Source of the DNA: Pseudomonas frederiksbergensis
Lineage (GTDB): Bacteria > Pseudomonadota > Gammaproteobacteria > Pseudomonadales > Pseudomonadaceae
Direction of reading: 5' to 3'
Length of the DNA: 64,000 nucleotides
Assembly: GCF_003732665.1 (NCBI RefSeq)
Contig: NZ_MOBP01000004.1
Coordinates: 286,335-350,334, forward strand
Notes under the pieces: generated by a model
The model's database searches: none
What the model was told of the DNA's origin: nothing
The model's input: the letters and a program-made list of their open reading frames with translations, nothing else
Made by a program: the position numbers and the translations under genes
Part shown: piece after piece, positions 1 to 10,588 of the stretch
Position numbering within the stretch: the first letter of the stretch is position 1
Layout: each line of letters opens with the position of its first letter

Positions 1-1
1 G

Positions 2-103
2 CCCATTTACAGTCTCCTCGAGGCGATCCGCGGCGGGCGCGGGCAAACAATCGCGCAAGCCTATGCAATGCATCGCGCCGGGACAACCCATTGTGTCGAT
101 TGA
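2..103 (+). other. Possible 3' end of an upstream gene (unassigned)
   Basis: An open frame enters from the left edge and ends at a TGA at 101-103. It would encode about 33 residues. I do not recognise the peptide, and the other two forward frames are also open for a similar distance, so it may be non-coding. The 125 bases between it and the amine oxidase start show no clear terminator. Confidence 0.2.
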
Positions 104-228
104 GCTACTTTGTATGGGGCGATAGACGTCGCTGGCGGCGTTTTGATGGCTAACGTATTCTTCGCGGTTCTTTGAGTCGTCTGACTCGCAAAACTGCTTT
201 TTCCTACCTGATTTCCGGAGTTCGCTGA

Positions 229-1995
229 ATGTCTGCTGGTTGGCTGCGCGCCTGTGCGCTGGTGATGTTGGGGCTGTTCAGCGTGTCTGCGCTGGCCAAG
301 GATAAAACGGCGATCGTGATCGGCGGCGGGCTTTCGGGCCTGACCGCGGCTTATGAGCTGCAAAACAAGGGCTGGCAGGTCACCGTGCTGGAAGCCAAGC
401 CAAGCCTGGGCGGTCGCTCCGGCATGGCCACCAGCGAGTGGATCGGCAGCGACAAGGCCCAACCGGTGCTGAACAAGTACGTCTCGACCTTCAAACTCGG
501 CACCACGCCGGCGCCTGAATTCGTGCGTACGCCGGGCTACCTGATCGACGGCGAGTACTTCACCGCCGCCGACCTGGCGACCAAGCAACCGGCGACCGCC
601 GAAGCGCTCAAACGCTACGAAAAGACCCTCGACGACCTGGCGCGCTCGATCACCGACCCGCAAAACCCGGCGGCCAACAGCACGCTGTTCGCCCTGGACC
701 AGATCAACGTGGCCAACTGGCTCGATCGCCTGACCTTGCCAGCCACGGCCCGTCAGCTGGTGAATCAGCAGATTCGTACCCGTTACGACGAACCTTCGCG
801 CCTGTCGCTGCTGTATTTCGCACAACAGAGCCGGGTGTACCAAGGCGTTTCCGACCGTGACCTGCGCGCTTCGCGCCTGATCGGTGGCAGCCCGGTGCTG
901 GCCCAGGCCTTCGTCAAACAACTGAAGACCATCAAGACCAGCTCCCCGGTATCGGCCATCACCCAGGACAAGGACGGCGTGACCGTCAAGGTCGGCAGTG
1001 TTGGCTATCAGGCTGACTACGTGGTGGTTGCGGTGCCATTGCGCGCACTGAGCAAGATCGTAATGACCCCGTCGCTGGATGCCCTGCACATGGGCGCGAT
1101 CAAGGGCACCAACTACGGTTGGCGCGACCAGATCATGCTGAAGTTCAAGACGCCAGTGTGGGAAAGCAAGGCGCGGATGTCCGGCGAGATCTACAGCAAC
1201 GCCGGTCTGGGCATGTTGTGGGTAGAGCCGGCGCTGAAGGGCGGTGCCAACGTGGTGATCAACCTGTCCGGCGACAATGCACGGGTAATGCAGGCCTTCG
1301 GCGACAAGCAGATGGTCGATCAGGTGTTGATTCGCCTGCACGCGTTTTATCCACAGGCTCGCGGTTCGTTCACCGGTTATGAAATCCGCCGCTACAGCAC
1401 CGACCCGTCGATGGGCGGCGCGTACCTGGCCTTCGGTCCGGGGCAGATCAGCAAGTACTGGCGCCTGTGGGAGCGTCCTCTGCAACGCGTAGCCTTTGCC
1501 GGCGAACACACTGACACCTTGTACCCAGGCACCCTGGAAGGCGCATTGCGCACCGGACAGCGTGCGGCCAGTCAGGTTGAAGACCTGGCGGCGGGCAAGT
1601 CGTTTGAACCGGTGAAGGTTGTTCCGGCAGCGACCGCAGCAGCGGCCGGCGCCGTGGCGGCGAAGAAAGGTAATTTCTTCACCAACCTGTTTGGCGGTTC
1701 GGATGACGACAAGAAACCGGAACCGGTCAAGGCCCCAGAGCCAGTGACCCCGCCAGTACCGACCCCGGCTCCAGTGCCAACCCCGGCGCCTGCGCCAGTG
1801 GAAGCACCGAAGCCTGTGGCACCGGTTAAAGCCGAGACAGCGAAAAAGGCGACGACCAAGAAACCGGCCGCCAAAACCGACGCGAAAAAAGCGCCTGCCA
1901 AACCGGCAGCCAAAAAGAAAGCTGAACCGGCGAAGAAACCAGCGGCCAAGCCTGCTGCAACGACCCCGGCGGCAACCGATACCAAAGCGCAGTAA
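229..1995 (+). CDS. Exported FAD-dependent amine oxidase with H1-like Lys/Ala/Pro tail
   Basis: 588 residues. An N-terminal Sec-type signal (about residues 1-23, ending in ALA) is followed directly by a Rossmann FAD-binding motif (GGGLSG, about 32-37) and the LGGRS segment typical of flavin monoamine oxidases. A second FAD-contact region (AGEHT...PGTLEGA) lies near residues 424-440. This suggests oxidation of an amine, but the substrate cannot be read from sequence. From about residue 450 the protein changes to a low-complexity tail: a proline/valine-rich stretch, then KKPAAK-like repeats like those of AlgP or eukaryotic histone H1. Start: ATG with GGAG eight bases upstream. A strong terminator follows. 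The gene corresponds in position to PAO1 PA0421 as I remember it. A Sec signal on a flavoprotein is unusual, so its location is uncertain. Confidence 0.85.
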   Translation: MSAGWLRACALVMLGLFSVSALAKDKTAIVIGGGLSGLTAAYELQNKGWQVTVLEAKPSLGGRSGMATSEWIGSDKAQPVLNKYVSTFKLGTTPAPEFVRTPGYLIDGEYFTAADLATKQPATAEALKRYEKTLDDLARSITDPQNPAANSTLFALDQINVANWLDRLTLPATARQLVNQQIRTRYDEPSRLSLLYFAQQSRVYQGVSDRDLRASRLIGGSPVLAQAFVKQLKTIKTSSPVSAITQDKDGVTVKVGSVGYQADYVVVAVPLRALSKIVMTPSLDALHMGAIKGTNYGWRDQIMLKFKTPVWESKARMSGEIYSNAGLGMLWVEPALKGGANVVINLSGDNARVMQAFGDKQMVDQVLIRLHAFYPQARGSFTGYEIRRYSTDPSMGGAYLAFGPGQISKYWRLWERPLQRVAFAGEHTDTLYPGTLEGALRTGQRAASQVEDLAAGKSFEPVKVVPAATAAAAGAVAAKKGNFFTNLFGGSDDDKKPEPVKAPEPVTPPVPTPAPVPTPAPAPVEAPKPVAPVKAETAKKATTKKPAAKTDAKKAPAKPAAKKKAEPAKKPAAKPAATTPAATDTKAQ

Positions 1996-2007
1996 GGCTT
2001 TGAGTTG

Positions 2008-2042
2008 AAAAAAAAGCGCGGCAGTGATGCCGCGCTTTTTTT
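2008..2042 (+). terminator. Rho-independent terminator of the amine oxidase gene
   Basis: The stem AAGCGCGGCA/TGCCGCGCTT has a GTGA tetraloop and is flanked by A and T runs. It starts 13 bases after the amine oxidase stop codon. Confidence 0.9.
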
Positions 2043-2180
2043 ATGCCTGGAGAAAACCATCCACAGCGTCGAATAAACCTTGGGGCGCAGGTGTTCTTGG
2101 CTTGGACTCCCTGGTTTTTCGCAGATTGGCGTCTTTAATCTTTCCTTAACGCATCACTAAGAGACTCTTGATCGTATTTC

Positions 2181-2220
2181 TCGATATTTCAAAGCGAAAT
2201 TTTCCGCTTTAAATCGATAG
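2181..2220. promoter_or_regulatory. Imperfect palindrome upstream of the b561-yceI operon (candidate operator)
   Basis: AAAGCG (2191-2196) and CGCTTT (2205-2210) form an inverted repeat. The outer flanks TCGATATTT and AAATCGATA extend it imperfectly. It lies 43 bases before the cytochrome b561 start, where a promoter or operator would be expected. No known regulator was matched. Confidence 0.35.
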
Positions 2221-2262
2221 ATAACTCGATAGTCTTGGGCCAGCACTTACAGGGACTTGGCA

Positions 2263-2814
2263 ATGCAACTACGAAACTCTACTGCTCGTTACGGCTGGGT
2301 CAGCATTTTCATGCACTGGGGCGTAGCGCTGGCGGTGTTCGGTATGTTCGCCCTGGGTCTGTGGATGGTCGGTCTCGGCTATTACGACCCTTGGCGCAAG
2401 GCAGGGCCGGATATCCACAAGAGTATTGGCCTGATCCTGCTGGCGTTGATGCTGTTTCGTGTGGTGTGGCGCCTTATCAGCCCACCGCCACCGACCCTGA
2501 GCAGCTACAGTCGCATGACGCGCCTGGGTGCCAAGTTCGGGCATGCTTTTTTGTATCTCTGTCTGTTCGCTGTGATGATTGCCGGTTACCTGATTTCCAC
2601 CGCAGAAGGTGTCGGGATTCCGGTGTTTGATTGGTTTGAAGTGCCTGCACTGGTTTCCGGGCTACCGGATCAGGCAGATACCGCCGGTGCGATTCATCTG
2701 TACCTGGCGTGGGCGCTGGTAATTTTTTCCGGCCTCCATGCGTTGGCAGCATTGAAGCACCACTTTATCGATCGTGATGTGACCCTCAAGCGAATGCTCG
2801 GTCGCAAAGCCTGA
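2263..2814 (+). CDS. Cytochrome b561 family membrane protein
   Basis: 183 residues with four predicted hydrophobic helices, as in bacterial di-haem cytochrome b561 (YceJ/CybB type). Histidines suited to haem ligation are visible in helix 1 (FMHWGVAL), after helix 1 (DIHKSIG), in the loop/helix 3-4 region (AIHLYLAW) and in GLHALAALKHH. The family passes electrons from membrane quinone. The ATG at 2263 is preferred over the in-frame TTG six bases upstream because AGGGA sits seven bases before it. The next gene encodes a YceI protein 31 bases downstream on the same strand; this pairing is common, and YceI proteins bind isoprenoid quinone-like ligands, so a joint role in periplasmic redox or lipid handling is inferred. 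Position matches PAO1 PA0422. Confidence 0.88.
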   Translation: MQLRNSTARYGWVSIFMHWGVALAVFGMFALGLWMVGLGYYDPWRKAGPDIHKSIGLILLALMLFRVVWRLISPPPPTLSSYSRMTRLGAKFGHAFLYLCLFAVMIAGYLISTAEGVGIPVFDWFEVPALVSGLPDQADTAGAIHLYLAWALVIFSGLHALAALKHHFIDRDVTLKRMLGRKA

Positions 2815-2845
2815 AATTCAACCTCGACTTCAAAGGAAATAAAGC

Positions 2846-3439
2846 ATGTTGAAAAAGACTCTCGCCGCTCTGGCAATCGGTTCGGCCCTGCTGTCCGCTA
2901 ACGTGATGGCTGCCGATTACACCGTCGACAAGGAAGGCCAGCACGCCTTCGTTGACTTCAAGATCAGCCACCTGGGCTACAGCTACATCACCGGTACGTT
3001 CAAGGACATCGACGGCAAGTTCAGCTTCGACGCTGCCAAGCCAGAAGACAGCAAGATCGAGTTCAACGTGAACACCGCCAGCGTTTTCACCAACAACGCT
3101 GAACGCGACAAGCACATCTCCAGCAAAGACTTCCTGAAAGTAGCTGATTTCCCTAAAGCCACGTTCGTGTCCACCAGCGTTAAAACCACCGGCAAAAACG
3201 CCGACGGTAAAGTCACTGCCGACGTGGCTGGCAACCTGACCATTGCTGGTGTCAGCAAACCAGTTGTGGTCAAAGCCACGTTCCTGGGTGAAGGCAAAGA
3301 TCCATGGGGCGGCTACCGTGCCGGCTTCGAAGGCACCACCAGCATCAAGCGCTCTGATTTCGGCAAGATGATGGACCTGGGTCCACAGTCCGACGCGGTT
3401 GATCTGTACATCACCTTTGAAGGTGTGAAAGCGAAGTAA
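2846..3439 (+). CDS. YceI-like periplasmic isoprenoid-binding protein (PasP orthologue)
   Basis: 197 residues. A signal peptide (about 1-22, ending VMA-ADYTVD) is followed by a single YceI domain, an extended lipocalin-like beta barrel that binds polyisoprenoids. Typical segments are [18 protein letters not shown] near the start, and [18 protein letters not shown] and the KPVV...F.G.G.DPWG region further on. The length is normal. The GGAAATAAAGC leader gives a Shine-Dalgarno site before the ATG. It is co-transcribed with cytochrome b561 by spacing and ends in a strong terminator. The P. aeruginosa orthologue (PA0423) has been called PasP, a secreted protease; nothing in this sequence shows a protease catalytic motif. 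Confidence 0.9.
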   Translation: MLKKTLAALAIGSALLSANVMAADYTVDKEGQHAFVDFKISHLGYSYITGTFKDIDGKFSFDAAKPEDSKIEFNVNTASVFTNNAERDKHISSKDFLKVADFPKATFVSTSVKTTGKNADGKVTADVAGNLTIAGVSKPVVVKATFLGEGKDPWGGYRAGFEGTTSIKRSDFGKMMDLGPQSDAVDLYITFEGVKAK

Positions 3440-3456
3440 CATTCGCCGCTTCAACA

Positions 3457-3492
3457 AAAACGCCCCCGATCTCACGGTCGGGGGCGTTTTTT
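3457..3492 (+). terminator. Rho-independent terminator after yceI
   Basis: The stem CGCCCCCGA/TCGGGGGCG is followed by TTTTTTA, 18 bases after the yceI stop codon. Confidence 0.9.
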
Positions 3493-3530
3493 ATTGCATG
3501 TCAAAATCCGCATGACCACCGCATATCCCC

Positions 3531-4025
3531 TGTGGGAGCGGGCTTGCTCGCGAAGGCGTCGTGTCAGACGACATCTCAGTTAACTGGCAGACTGCTTTCG
3601 CGAGCAAGCCCGCTCCCACACTTGATCTTCAGTGAACACAAATACCAGGCACGACGCAGTCCCCCTGTGGGAGCGGGCTTGCCCGCGAAGAGGCCATGCC
3701 AGCCGGCATCGATGCTGAATGACCCACCGCCTTCGCGAGCAAGCTCGCTCCCACACTTGATCTTCAGTGAACACAAATACCAGGCACGACGCAGTCCCCC
3801 TGTGGGAGCGAGCTTGCTCGCGAAGAGGCCATCACATTCAACATCTCTGCTGACTGAGCCACCGCTATCGCGAGCAAGCCCGCTCCCACACTTGATCTTC
3901 AGTGAACACAAATACCAGGCACGACGCAGTCCCCCTGTGGGAGCGGGCTTGCTCGCGAAGAGGCCATGCCAGCCGACATCGATGCTGAATGACCCACCGC
4001 CTTCGCGAGCAAGCCCGCTCCCACA
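3531..4025. repeat. Array of four REP pairs with duplicated spacers
   Basis: Four head-to-head REP pairs (GTGGGAGCGGGCTTGCTCGCGAAG and its complement) lie in tandem. The later units share almost identical linker sequence of about 50 bases (starting near 3619, 3752 and 3889), so the array grew by duplication of a unit of about 133-137 bases. It fills the gap between yceI and rhlE, where PAO1 carries mexR-mexAB-oprM as I recall. Confidence 0.9.
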
Positions 4026-4050
4026 GGGGGCGAGGAATGTCTCGGGATAC

Positions 4051-4088
4051 AAAAATGCCCCGAATCTCGCGATCCGGGGCATTTTTTG
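4051..4088. terminator. Bidirectional terminator after rhlE
   Basis: AAAATGCCCCG and CGGGGCATTTT flank a 12-base loop. The hairpin lies 14 bases past the rhlE stop on the minus strand, and the A/T runs on both sides allow it to work either way. Confidence 0.85.
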
Positions 4089-4101
4089 TTACTGCGTTAA
4101 A

Positions 4102-5985
4102 TCAGCGATTGCGGGTCAGCAATGCTGGTTTTTCGCCGCGTGGGCGGCCTGGCAGTTGATCCAGTTGCTCAGGCGTCGGGAACCGATCGGTTTTCGACTC
4201 TTTATGGATGATCTTCGGTGCCGGGCCACGCGGGTTTTGCACGGCCGGTTCCGAACGAGGTTGGTCGTCGGTACGGGCCGGGCGGCGGTTGCGGGACTCT
4301 TCGCGACGGGCCTGACCGTCACGTGGAGCGCCGTTGCGTGGGCCGCTGCGCTTGGCCGGCGGGGTGCCGGTGGTGGCGCCGTCGCTGCTGCGTGGACCAC
4401 TTTGGCGACCCTGTGGCTTGCCGCCGGTGCGCGGAGCACCTGCGCCAGTTGCCGCGCCTTGTGCCGGAGCACCCGGACGACGACCACGGCCCTGGGCCGG
4501 TTTGGCCTGGGGCACGTAGTCAACGCGGTTACCGAAGTTATCCACATCATCGTCGAGGAACTCGTCCGGAGCACGATCAGCCGCCGCTGCGCGAGGCGCT
4601 GGACGTTGCTGTTCGCGGGCCGGGGTGCCTTCGCGTGGCTTGTGTTCACGGGCCGGGCGATCACCACGGCCAGTGGCAGCCGGTGCTTTTTCCTTGCCGC
4701 CCTTGTCCTTGCCCTTGTCTTTACGACCGCCGCCACCGCCAGTGCCGTTCGGACCGTCGCCGCGCGGGCCACGTGGGTTGCGCGGGTTACGCACATCCGG
4801 ACGCTCGCGAACTTCTGGCTTCTCGGCTTCTACAGCGCTGGAGTCGAAGCCCATCAGGTTGCCGTCGGCAATCTTCTGCTTGGTCATGCGCTCAATGCTT
4901 TTCAGCAGTTTTTCTTCGTCCGGGGCAACCAGCGAGATCGCCTCGCCCGAACGACCGGCACGGCCAGTACGGCCGATGCGGTGCACGTAGTCTTCGTCGA
5001 CGTTCGGCAGTTCGAAGTTGACCACGTGGGGCAACTGGTCGATGTCGAGGCCGCGAGCGGCGATGTCGGTGGCGACCAGGATGCGCACTTCACCGGCCTT
5101 GAAGTCGGCCAGGGCTTTGGTGCGGGCGTTCTGGCTCTTGTTCCCGTGGATCGCGACGGCGCTCAGGCCGTGTTTGTCCAGGTACTCGGCCAGGCGGTTG
5201 GCGCCGTGCTTGGTGCGGGTGAAGACCAGAACCTGTTCCCAGGCGCCGGCGGTAATCAAATGCGCCAGCAGCGAACGCTTGTGGCTCGCGGCCAGGCGGA
5301 ACACACGCTGTTCGATACGCTCGACCGTGGTGTTCGGCGGCGTGACTTCGATGCGTTCCGGGTTGTGCAGCAGCTTGCCGGCGAGGTCGGTGATGTCTTT
5401 GGAGAAGGTCGCCGAGAACAGCAGGTTCTGGCGTTTGCTCGGCAGACGGGCGAGGACCTTTTTCACGTCATGGACAAAGCCCATGTCGAGCATGCGGTCG
5501 GCTTCGTCCAGCACGAGGATTTCCACGTGGGACAAATCGACGCTGCCTTGGCCGGCGAGGTCGAGCAGGCGGCCAGGGCAGGCCACTAGCACGTCAACGC
5601 CACGGGACATGGCCTGAACCTGTGGGTTCATGCCGACGCCGCCGAAGATGCAGGCGCTGACGAACTTCAGGTCACGGGCATAGACCTTGAAGCTCTCGTG
5701 TACTTGAGCCGCGAGTTCGCGGGTAGGGGTCAGGACCAGTACGCGTGGTTGGCGCGGGCCGTGACGCTGGGATTTGTCCGGGTGACCGTTGGGGAACAAC
5801 CGCTCCAGGATCGGAAGGGCGAAGCCGCCGGTTTTACCAGTACCTGTCTGTGCCGCGACCATCAGGTCGCGACCTTGCAACACGGCGGGGATAGCCCGCT
5901 GTTGCACCGGAGTAGGCTCGGTATAGCCCGCTGCCTCGATGGCGCGGACTAAAGCCTCGGAGAGACCGAGGGAAGCAAAGGACAT
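4102..5985 (-). CDS. rhlE: DEAD-box RNA helicase RhlE (RhlE2-type, long basic tail)
   Basis: 627 residues. It unwinds RNA using ATP. All core motifs are present: Q motif (TPVQQRAIP, about 25-33), motif I AQTGTGKT (45-52), PTRELA, motif II DEAD (160-163), SAT, and the C-terminal RecA-like lobe with ARGLDI and HRIGRTGR. After about residue 385 comes an unusually long Arg/Gly/Pro/Lys-rich tail of some 240 residues, as in P. aeruginosa RhlE2 (PA0428), where it serves RNA and RNase E contacts. The start at MSFASLG is chosen because AGGAT precedes it; the frame is open for another 84 codons upstream but without a start that fits the family. About 220 bases of leader lie upstream, including a TATACT box near 6190-6205. 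Next gene upstream: a periplasmic binding protein, same strand. Confidence 0.93.
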   Translation of the reverse strand: MSFASLGLSEALVRAIEAAGYTEPTPVQQRAIPAVLQGRDLMVAAQTGTGKTGGFALPILERLFPNGHPDKSQRHGPRQPRVLVLTPTRELAAQVHESFKVYARDLKFVSACIFGGVGMNPQVQAMSRGVDVLVACPGRLLDLAGQGSVDLSHVEILVLDEADRMLDMGFVHDVKKVLARLPSKRQNLLFSATFSKDITDLAGKLLHNPERIEVTPPNTTVERIEQRVFRLAASHKRSLLAHLITAGAWEQVLVFTRTKHGANRLAEYLDKHGLSAVAIHGNKSQNARTKALADFKAGEVRILVATDIAARGLDIDQLPHVVNFELPNVDEDYVHRIGRTGRAGRSGEAISLVAPDEEKLLKSIERMTKQKIADGNLMGFDSSAVEAEKPEVRERPDVRNPRNPRGPRGDGPNGTGGGGGRKDKGKDKGGKEKAPAATGRGDRPAREHKPREGTPAREQQRPAPRAAAADRAPDEFLDDDVDNFGNRVDYVPQAKPAQGRGRRPGAPAQGAATGAGAPRTGGKPQGRQSGPRSSDGATTGTPPAKRSGPRNGAPRDGQARREESRNRRPARTDDQPRSEPAVQNPRGPAPKIIHKESKTDRFPTPEQLDQLPGRPRGEKPALLTRNR

Positions 5986-6208
5986 GAGTAATCCTGTTTT
6001 AGTTAGGGCTTGGCCCAATGGGAGTCTTGCCTGGCGCGAATGGCGTTTAAGAGGAACGCAATCCCGTCCGGTCCTGCTGGGTTTCGAAGGCTCGTCTGGA
6101 GCGCTCGCGCGGGCTGAAAAGCTGCGCTGTAGCGGGGTCGAGATGCCTTGAACGATTCCGAGCGTCCGGGCGTGAGCCTGGCGGGAAGGCCGGAGTATAA
6201 CAGAGCAA

Positions 6209-7024
6209 TCACTGCGCGCCGCTTTCCTGCTGCTCAACGGTTTTTCCCCGGGCTGCGGTGGTGCCTGTCGCTTTTACATCGGAAGCGGGACTTGCGCCAT
6301 AACGGGCGCTCAGCTCAGCGTAGGCGGGCTCGCGCTTGAATCGCTTGAGCTCGGCGCCAAAGCGCTGCACCAGCAAATCCATGCCGGCGTTGCGCCGAAC
6401 CGCCAGGAATTGGCTCTGGTGGCTGATGATTGTCGGGTTTTCGGTGATCTGGTCGCGGATTTTCAGCTCATCCAGCAAGTGCTGGCCGACCCGGCGGTCA
6501 GTGATCAACAGGTCGATGCGTCCGCGCAGCAGTTTGCCGAAGTTGGCTTCATGGGTCGGCGCCGGTTCGCGGGTAAACAAAGTCGAGCTGCTGAAATCCT
6601 CGCTGTAGAGGTAACCGGGCGAGGTGCCGATGGTCAGGCCTTTCAGGTCATTGAGCGTGCTGAACGGATGGGGCCGCTCGTTGGCGTAGAACATCACGAA
6701 CTCGACTTCCGAGAGCGGTTCGCTGGGGTAGAGCAGGGTGGCGTCCCGTTCATCGCTGTGAAAGATGTCGAGCGCGCCGTCGGCCTGGCCGGTGTCGAGC
6801 ATCGACAGGCAGCGCTTCCAGGGCAGGAATTGCCACTCCACTTCGATCCCCAATCGCTTGAAGACGATGGCGGTGGTTTCATAGTCCAGGCCCAGGGCTT
6901 TGCCGTTTTCCTCATACACGTACGGCGCCCACGGTTCCGTGACAATGCGCAATTTCTCGCCCCGAGCGGCAAAGCTCAGGCAAGTGAAAAGAAGCACGGT
7001 CAGGAGCTGCGTGATCAAAGGCAT
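6209..7024 (-). CDS. Periplasmic amino-acid-type solute-binding protein
   Basis: 271 residues with a signal peptide (about 1-22, ending [10 protein letters not shown]) and one SBP_bac_3 (PBPb) domain. The start of the mature protein ([21 protein letters not shown]) is typical of polar amino-acid binding proteins of ABC transporters. No permease or ATPase gene is adjacent, so it is an orphan binding protein, which may serve a distant transporter or a sensor. Position matches PAO1 PA0429. Its ligand cannot be assigned from sequence. Confidence 0.8.
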   Translation of the reverse strand: MPLITQLLTVLLFTCLSFAARGEKLRIVTEPWAPYVYEENGKALGLDYETTAIVFKRLGIEVEWQFLPWKRCLSMLDTGQADGALDIFHSDERDATLLYPSEPLSEVEFVMFYANERPHPFSTLNDLKGLTIGTSPGYLYSEDFSSSTLFTREPAPTHEANFGKLLRGRIDLLITDRRVGQHLLDELKIRDQITENPTIISHQSQFLAVRRNAGMDLLVQRFGAELKRFKREPAYAELSARYGASPASDVKATGTTAARGKTVEQQESGAQ

Positions 7025-7119
7025 GGCTTGAGATTACGACGAGAAACCGTAAAGAGCCAGAAACTGGCCGCAGAAGCTCTAACTCAGCGTGTTGCTGCAC
7101 AATAAAAGGGCGTGAAAGC

Positions 7120-7196
7120 AAAAGATCGCAGGCTTCGCCAGCTCCTACAGGGGATTGCGTTCACCCTGTAGGAGCTGCCGAAGGCTGCGATCTTTT
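7120..7196. repeat. Palindromic repeat of the AAAGATCGCAG...CTCCTACA family
   Basis: Inverted arms AAAAGATCGCAGGCTTCGCC... and its near-complement enclose a short loop. It lies between the binding-protein gene and metF. The same family recurs at 32166-32241. It differs from the main REP family of the window. Confidence 0.8.
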
Positions 7197-7236
7197 GATC
7201 TTTCTTGACGCTTTCAGCTTGAAGCTTGTAGCTGCT

Positions 7237-8082
7237 TCAGCGCGGCAACTTCAGGTTGTTCCACACCGCCAGACTCGGCTCAGCCTGGTTCAACGTATAG
7301 AAGTGCAACCCTGGAGCGCCACCTTGCAGCAGGCGTTCGCACATTTCGGTGATGACTTGCTCACCAAAGCCTTGAATGCTCTGGGTGTCGTCGCCGTAGG
7401 CTTCCAGTTGCTTGCGGATCCAGCGCGGGATTTCCGCACCGCAGGCATCGGAGAAGCGCGCGAGCTTGCTGTAGTTGGTAATCGGCATGATCCCTGGCAC
7501 GATCGGGATGTTGACGCCCAGTGCCCGTACACGCTCGACGAAGTAGAAGTAGCTGTCGGCGTTGAAGAAGTACTGGGTGATCGCGCTGTCGGCGCCAGCG
7601 TTGGCCTTGCGCACGAAGTTGTTCAGATCGTCTTCGAAATTGCGCGCCTGCGGATGCATTTCCGGGTAAGCGGCGACTTCGATGTGGAAATGATCGCCGG
7701 TTTCTTCACGAATGAATTCAACCAGGTCGTTAGCGTGGCGCAGTTCACCGCTGGCCATGCCCATGCCCGACGGCAGGTCACCGCGCAGGGCGACGATGCG
7801 AGTAATGCCGGCTGCCTTGTATTGCTTCAGCAGGCCACGCAGGTCGTCCTTGCTGTCGCCCACGCAAGACAGATGCGGTGCGGCCGGGACTTTGACTTCG
7901 CTTTCGAGCTGCAACACGGTGTTGATGGTGCGATCACGGGTCGAACCGCCAGCGCCATAGGTGCAGGAAAAGAAATCGGGGTTGTACGTTGCCAGCTGAC
8001 GGGCAGTGGCGAGCAGTTTTTCATGCCCAGCATCGGTCTTCGTAGGGAAGAACTCGAAGCTGTAGCGACGGTCTTGGGACAT
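7237..8082 (-). CDS. metF: 5,10-methylenetetrahydrofolate reductase
   Basis: 281 residues, full length. MetF is a flavoprotein that reduces 5,10-methylene-THF to 5-methyl-THF, the methyl donor for homocysteine remethylation to methionine. Family hallmarks are visible: FEFFPTK at the N-terminus, SCTYGAGGSTRDRT, ALRGDLP, IEVAAYPEMHP, QYFFNAD, and PGIMPITNY. ATG at 8082 is preferred over ATG at 8088 because AAGGA then lies seven bases upstream. It is downstream of ahcY on the same strand (181-base gap containing a REP), so it may share the riboswitch-controlled transcript. Together with ahcY and metK it forms the SAM cycle. Confidence 0.96.
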   Translation of the reverse strand: MSQDRRYSFEFFPTKTDAGHEKLLATARQLATYNPDFFSCTYGAGGSTRDRTINTVLQLESEVKVPAAPHLSCVGDSKDDLRGLLKQYKAAGITRIVALRGDLPSGMGMASGELRHANDLVEFIREETGDHFHIEVAAYPEMHPQARNFEDDLNNFVRKANAGADSAITQYFFNADSYFYFVERVRALGVNIPIVPGIMPITNYSKLARFSDACGAEIPRWIRKQLEAYGDDTQSIQGFGEQVITEMCERLLQGGAPGLHFYTLNQAEPSLAVWNNLKLPR

Positions 8083-8116
8083 GGTCATATCCTTGGAAAC
8101 GCGTAAGCCTTGCTTT

Positions 8117-8205
8117 TGTAGGAGCAAAGCTTGCTCGCGATGAACGCGCCGCGGTATCCAAGGGAAACCGTGGTGATGCTATCGCGAGCAAGCTTTGCTC
8201 CTACA
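8117..8205. repeat. REP pair between ahcY and metF
   Basis: TGTAGGAGCAAAGCTTGCTCGCGAT and its complement flank a short spacer. This is a variant of the main REP core. Confidence 0.85.
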
Positions 8206-8263
8206 GATTTGCGTGGTTTCTGCATGAGTCCGCCCCTGCGAAAGGGGCGGACAGCAGGACCAA

Positions 8264-9859
<1,596 letters not shown>

Positions 9860-9996
9860 CTATTCTTATCTTCCAAAGCCTTTCTGTTGGTCAATGTCCG
9901 AACGGTAATCGAGACCATAGTCGATGCGTAATAGAGCTCTAGGTCGGGCTCTGCCATGATGCCCACCATCATTCGGCAAGACGCTCAGGAGTGAAC

Positions 9997-10401
9997 ATGA
10001 ATTTCCACACCCGCAAGTGGGTAAAACCCGAAGACCTCAACCCCAACGGCACGCTGTTCGGCGGCAGCCTGTTGCGCTGGATCGACGAAGAAGCGGCGAT
10101 CTATGCGATCGTCCAGCTGGGCAACCAGCGCGTGGTCACCAAGTACATTTCCGAAATCAACTTCGTCAGCGCCTCGCGCCAGGGCGACATCATCGAACTG
10201 GGCATCACCGCCACCGAGTTCGGCCGCACCTCCATCACCCTGACCTGCGAAGTGCGTAACAAGATCACGCGCAAGAGCATCCTCACGGTTGAGCGGATGG
10301 TGTTCGTCAACCTCGGTGAAGATGGTTTGCCGGCGCCCCACGGGCGGACCGAAATCCTGTACGTCAAAGACCAGTTCAAGGATGACGTCGCCAGCGAGTG
10401 A
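9997..10401 (+). CDS. Hotdog-fold acyl-CoA thioesterase
   Basis: 134 residues, a single hotdog domain of the BFIT/YciA type. The N-terminal DLNPNGTLFGG segment and the following RWIDEEAAI helix are the classic acyl-CoA thioesterase motif; the Asn and the helix Asp form the active site in this family. It hydrolyses acyl-CoA to free acid and CoA; chain-length preference is not readable. ATG at 9997 is chosen over the GTG at 9991, because the GTG overlaps the AGGAG ribosome-binding site. It stands alone, divergent from ahcY. Confidence 0.85.
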   Translation: MNFHTRKWVKPEDLNPNGTLFGGSLLRWIDEEAAIYAIVQLGNQRVVTKYISEINFVSASRQGDIIELGITATEFGRTSITLTCEVRNKITRKSILTVERMVFVNLGEDGLPAPHGRTEILYVKDQFKDDVASE

Positions 10402-10417
10402 GATTTGCGGCGCTCCC

Positions 10418-10493
10418 TTCGCGAGCAAGCCCGCTCCCACATTGGATTGGTGCCCGTCACAGATCCAATGTGGGAGCGGGCTTGCTCGCGAAG
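10418..10493. repeat. REP pair after the thioesterase gene
   Basis: Two inverted REP cores separated by about 30 bases. Confidence 0.85.
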
Positions 10494-10588
10494 GCGGCCA
10501 GACCGGCAATGATGATTTACCGGGTCAGTGAACAGCTCCGAACCCCGCGTGTCGTACCTACATGACACGCCACCGGTTGCGGAGCTCC

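Noticed and set aside
3531..4025. CRISPR array, because of regularly spaced repeats
   Set aside because: The repeats are inverted REP pairs with near-identical spacers, and no cas gene is present.
3532..5589. Long plus-strand frame running through the REP array into the antisense of rhlE
   Set aside because: Its first 180 residues are translated REP repeats and the rest mirrors the rhlE tail.
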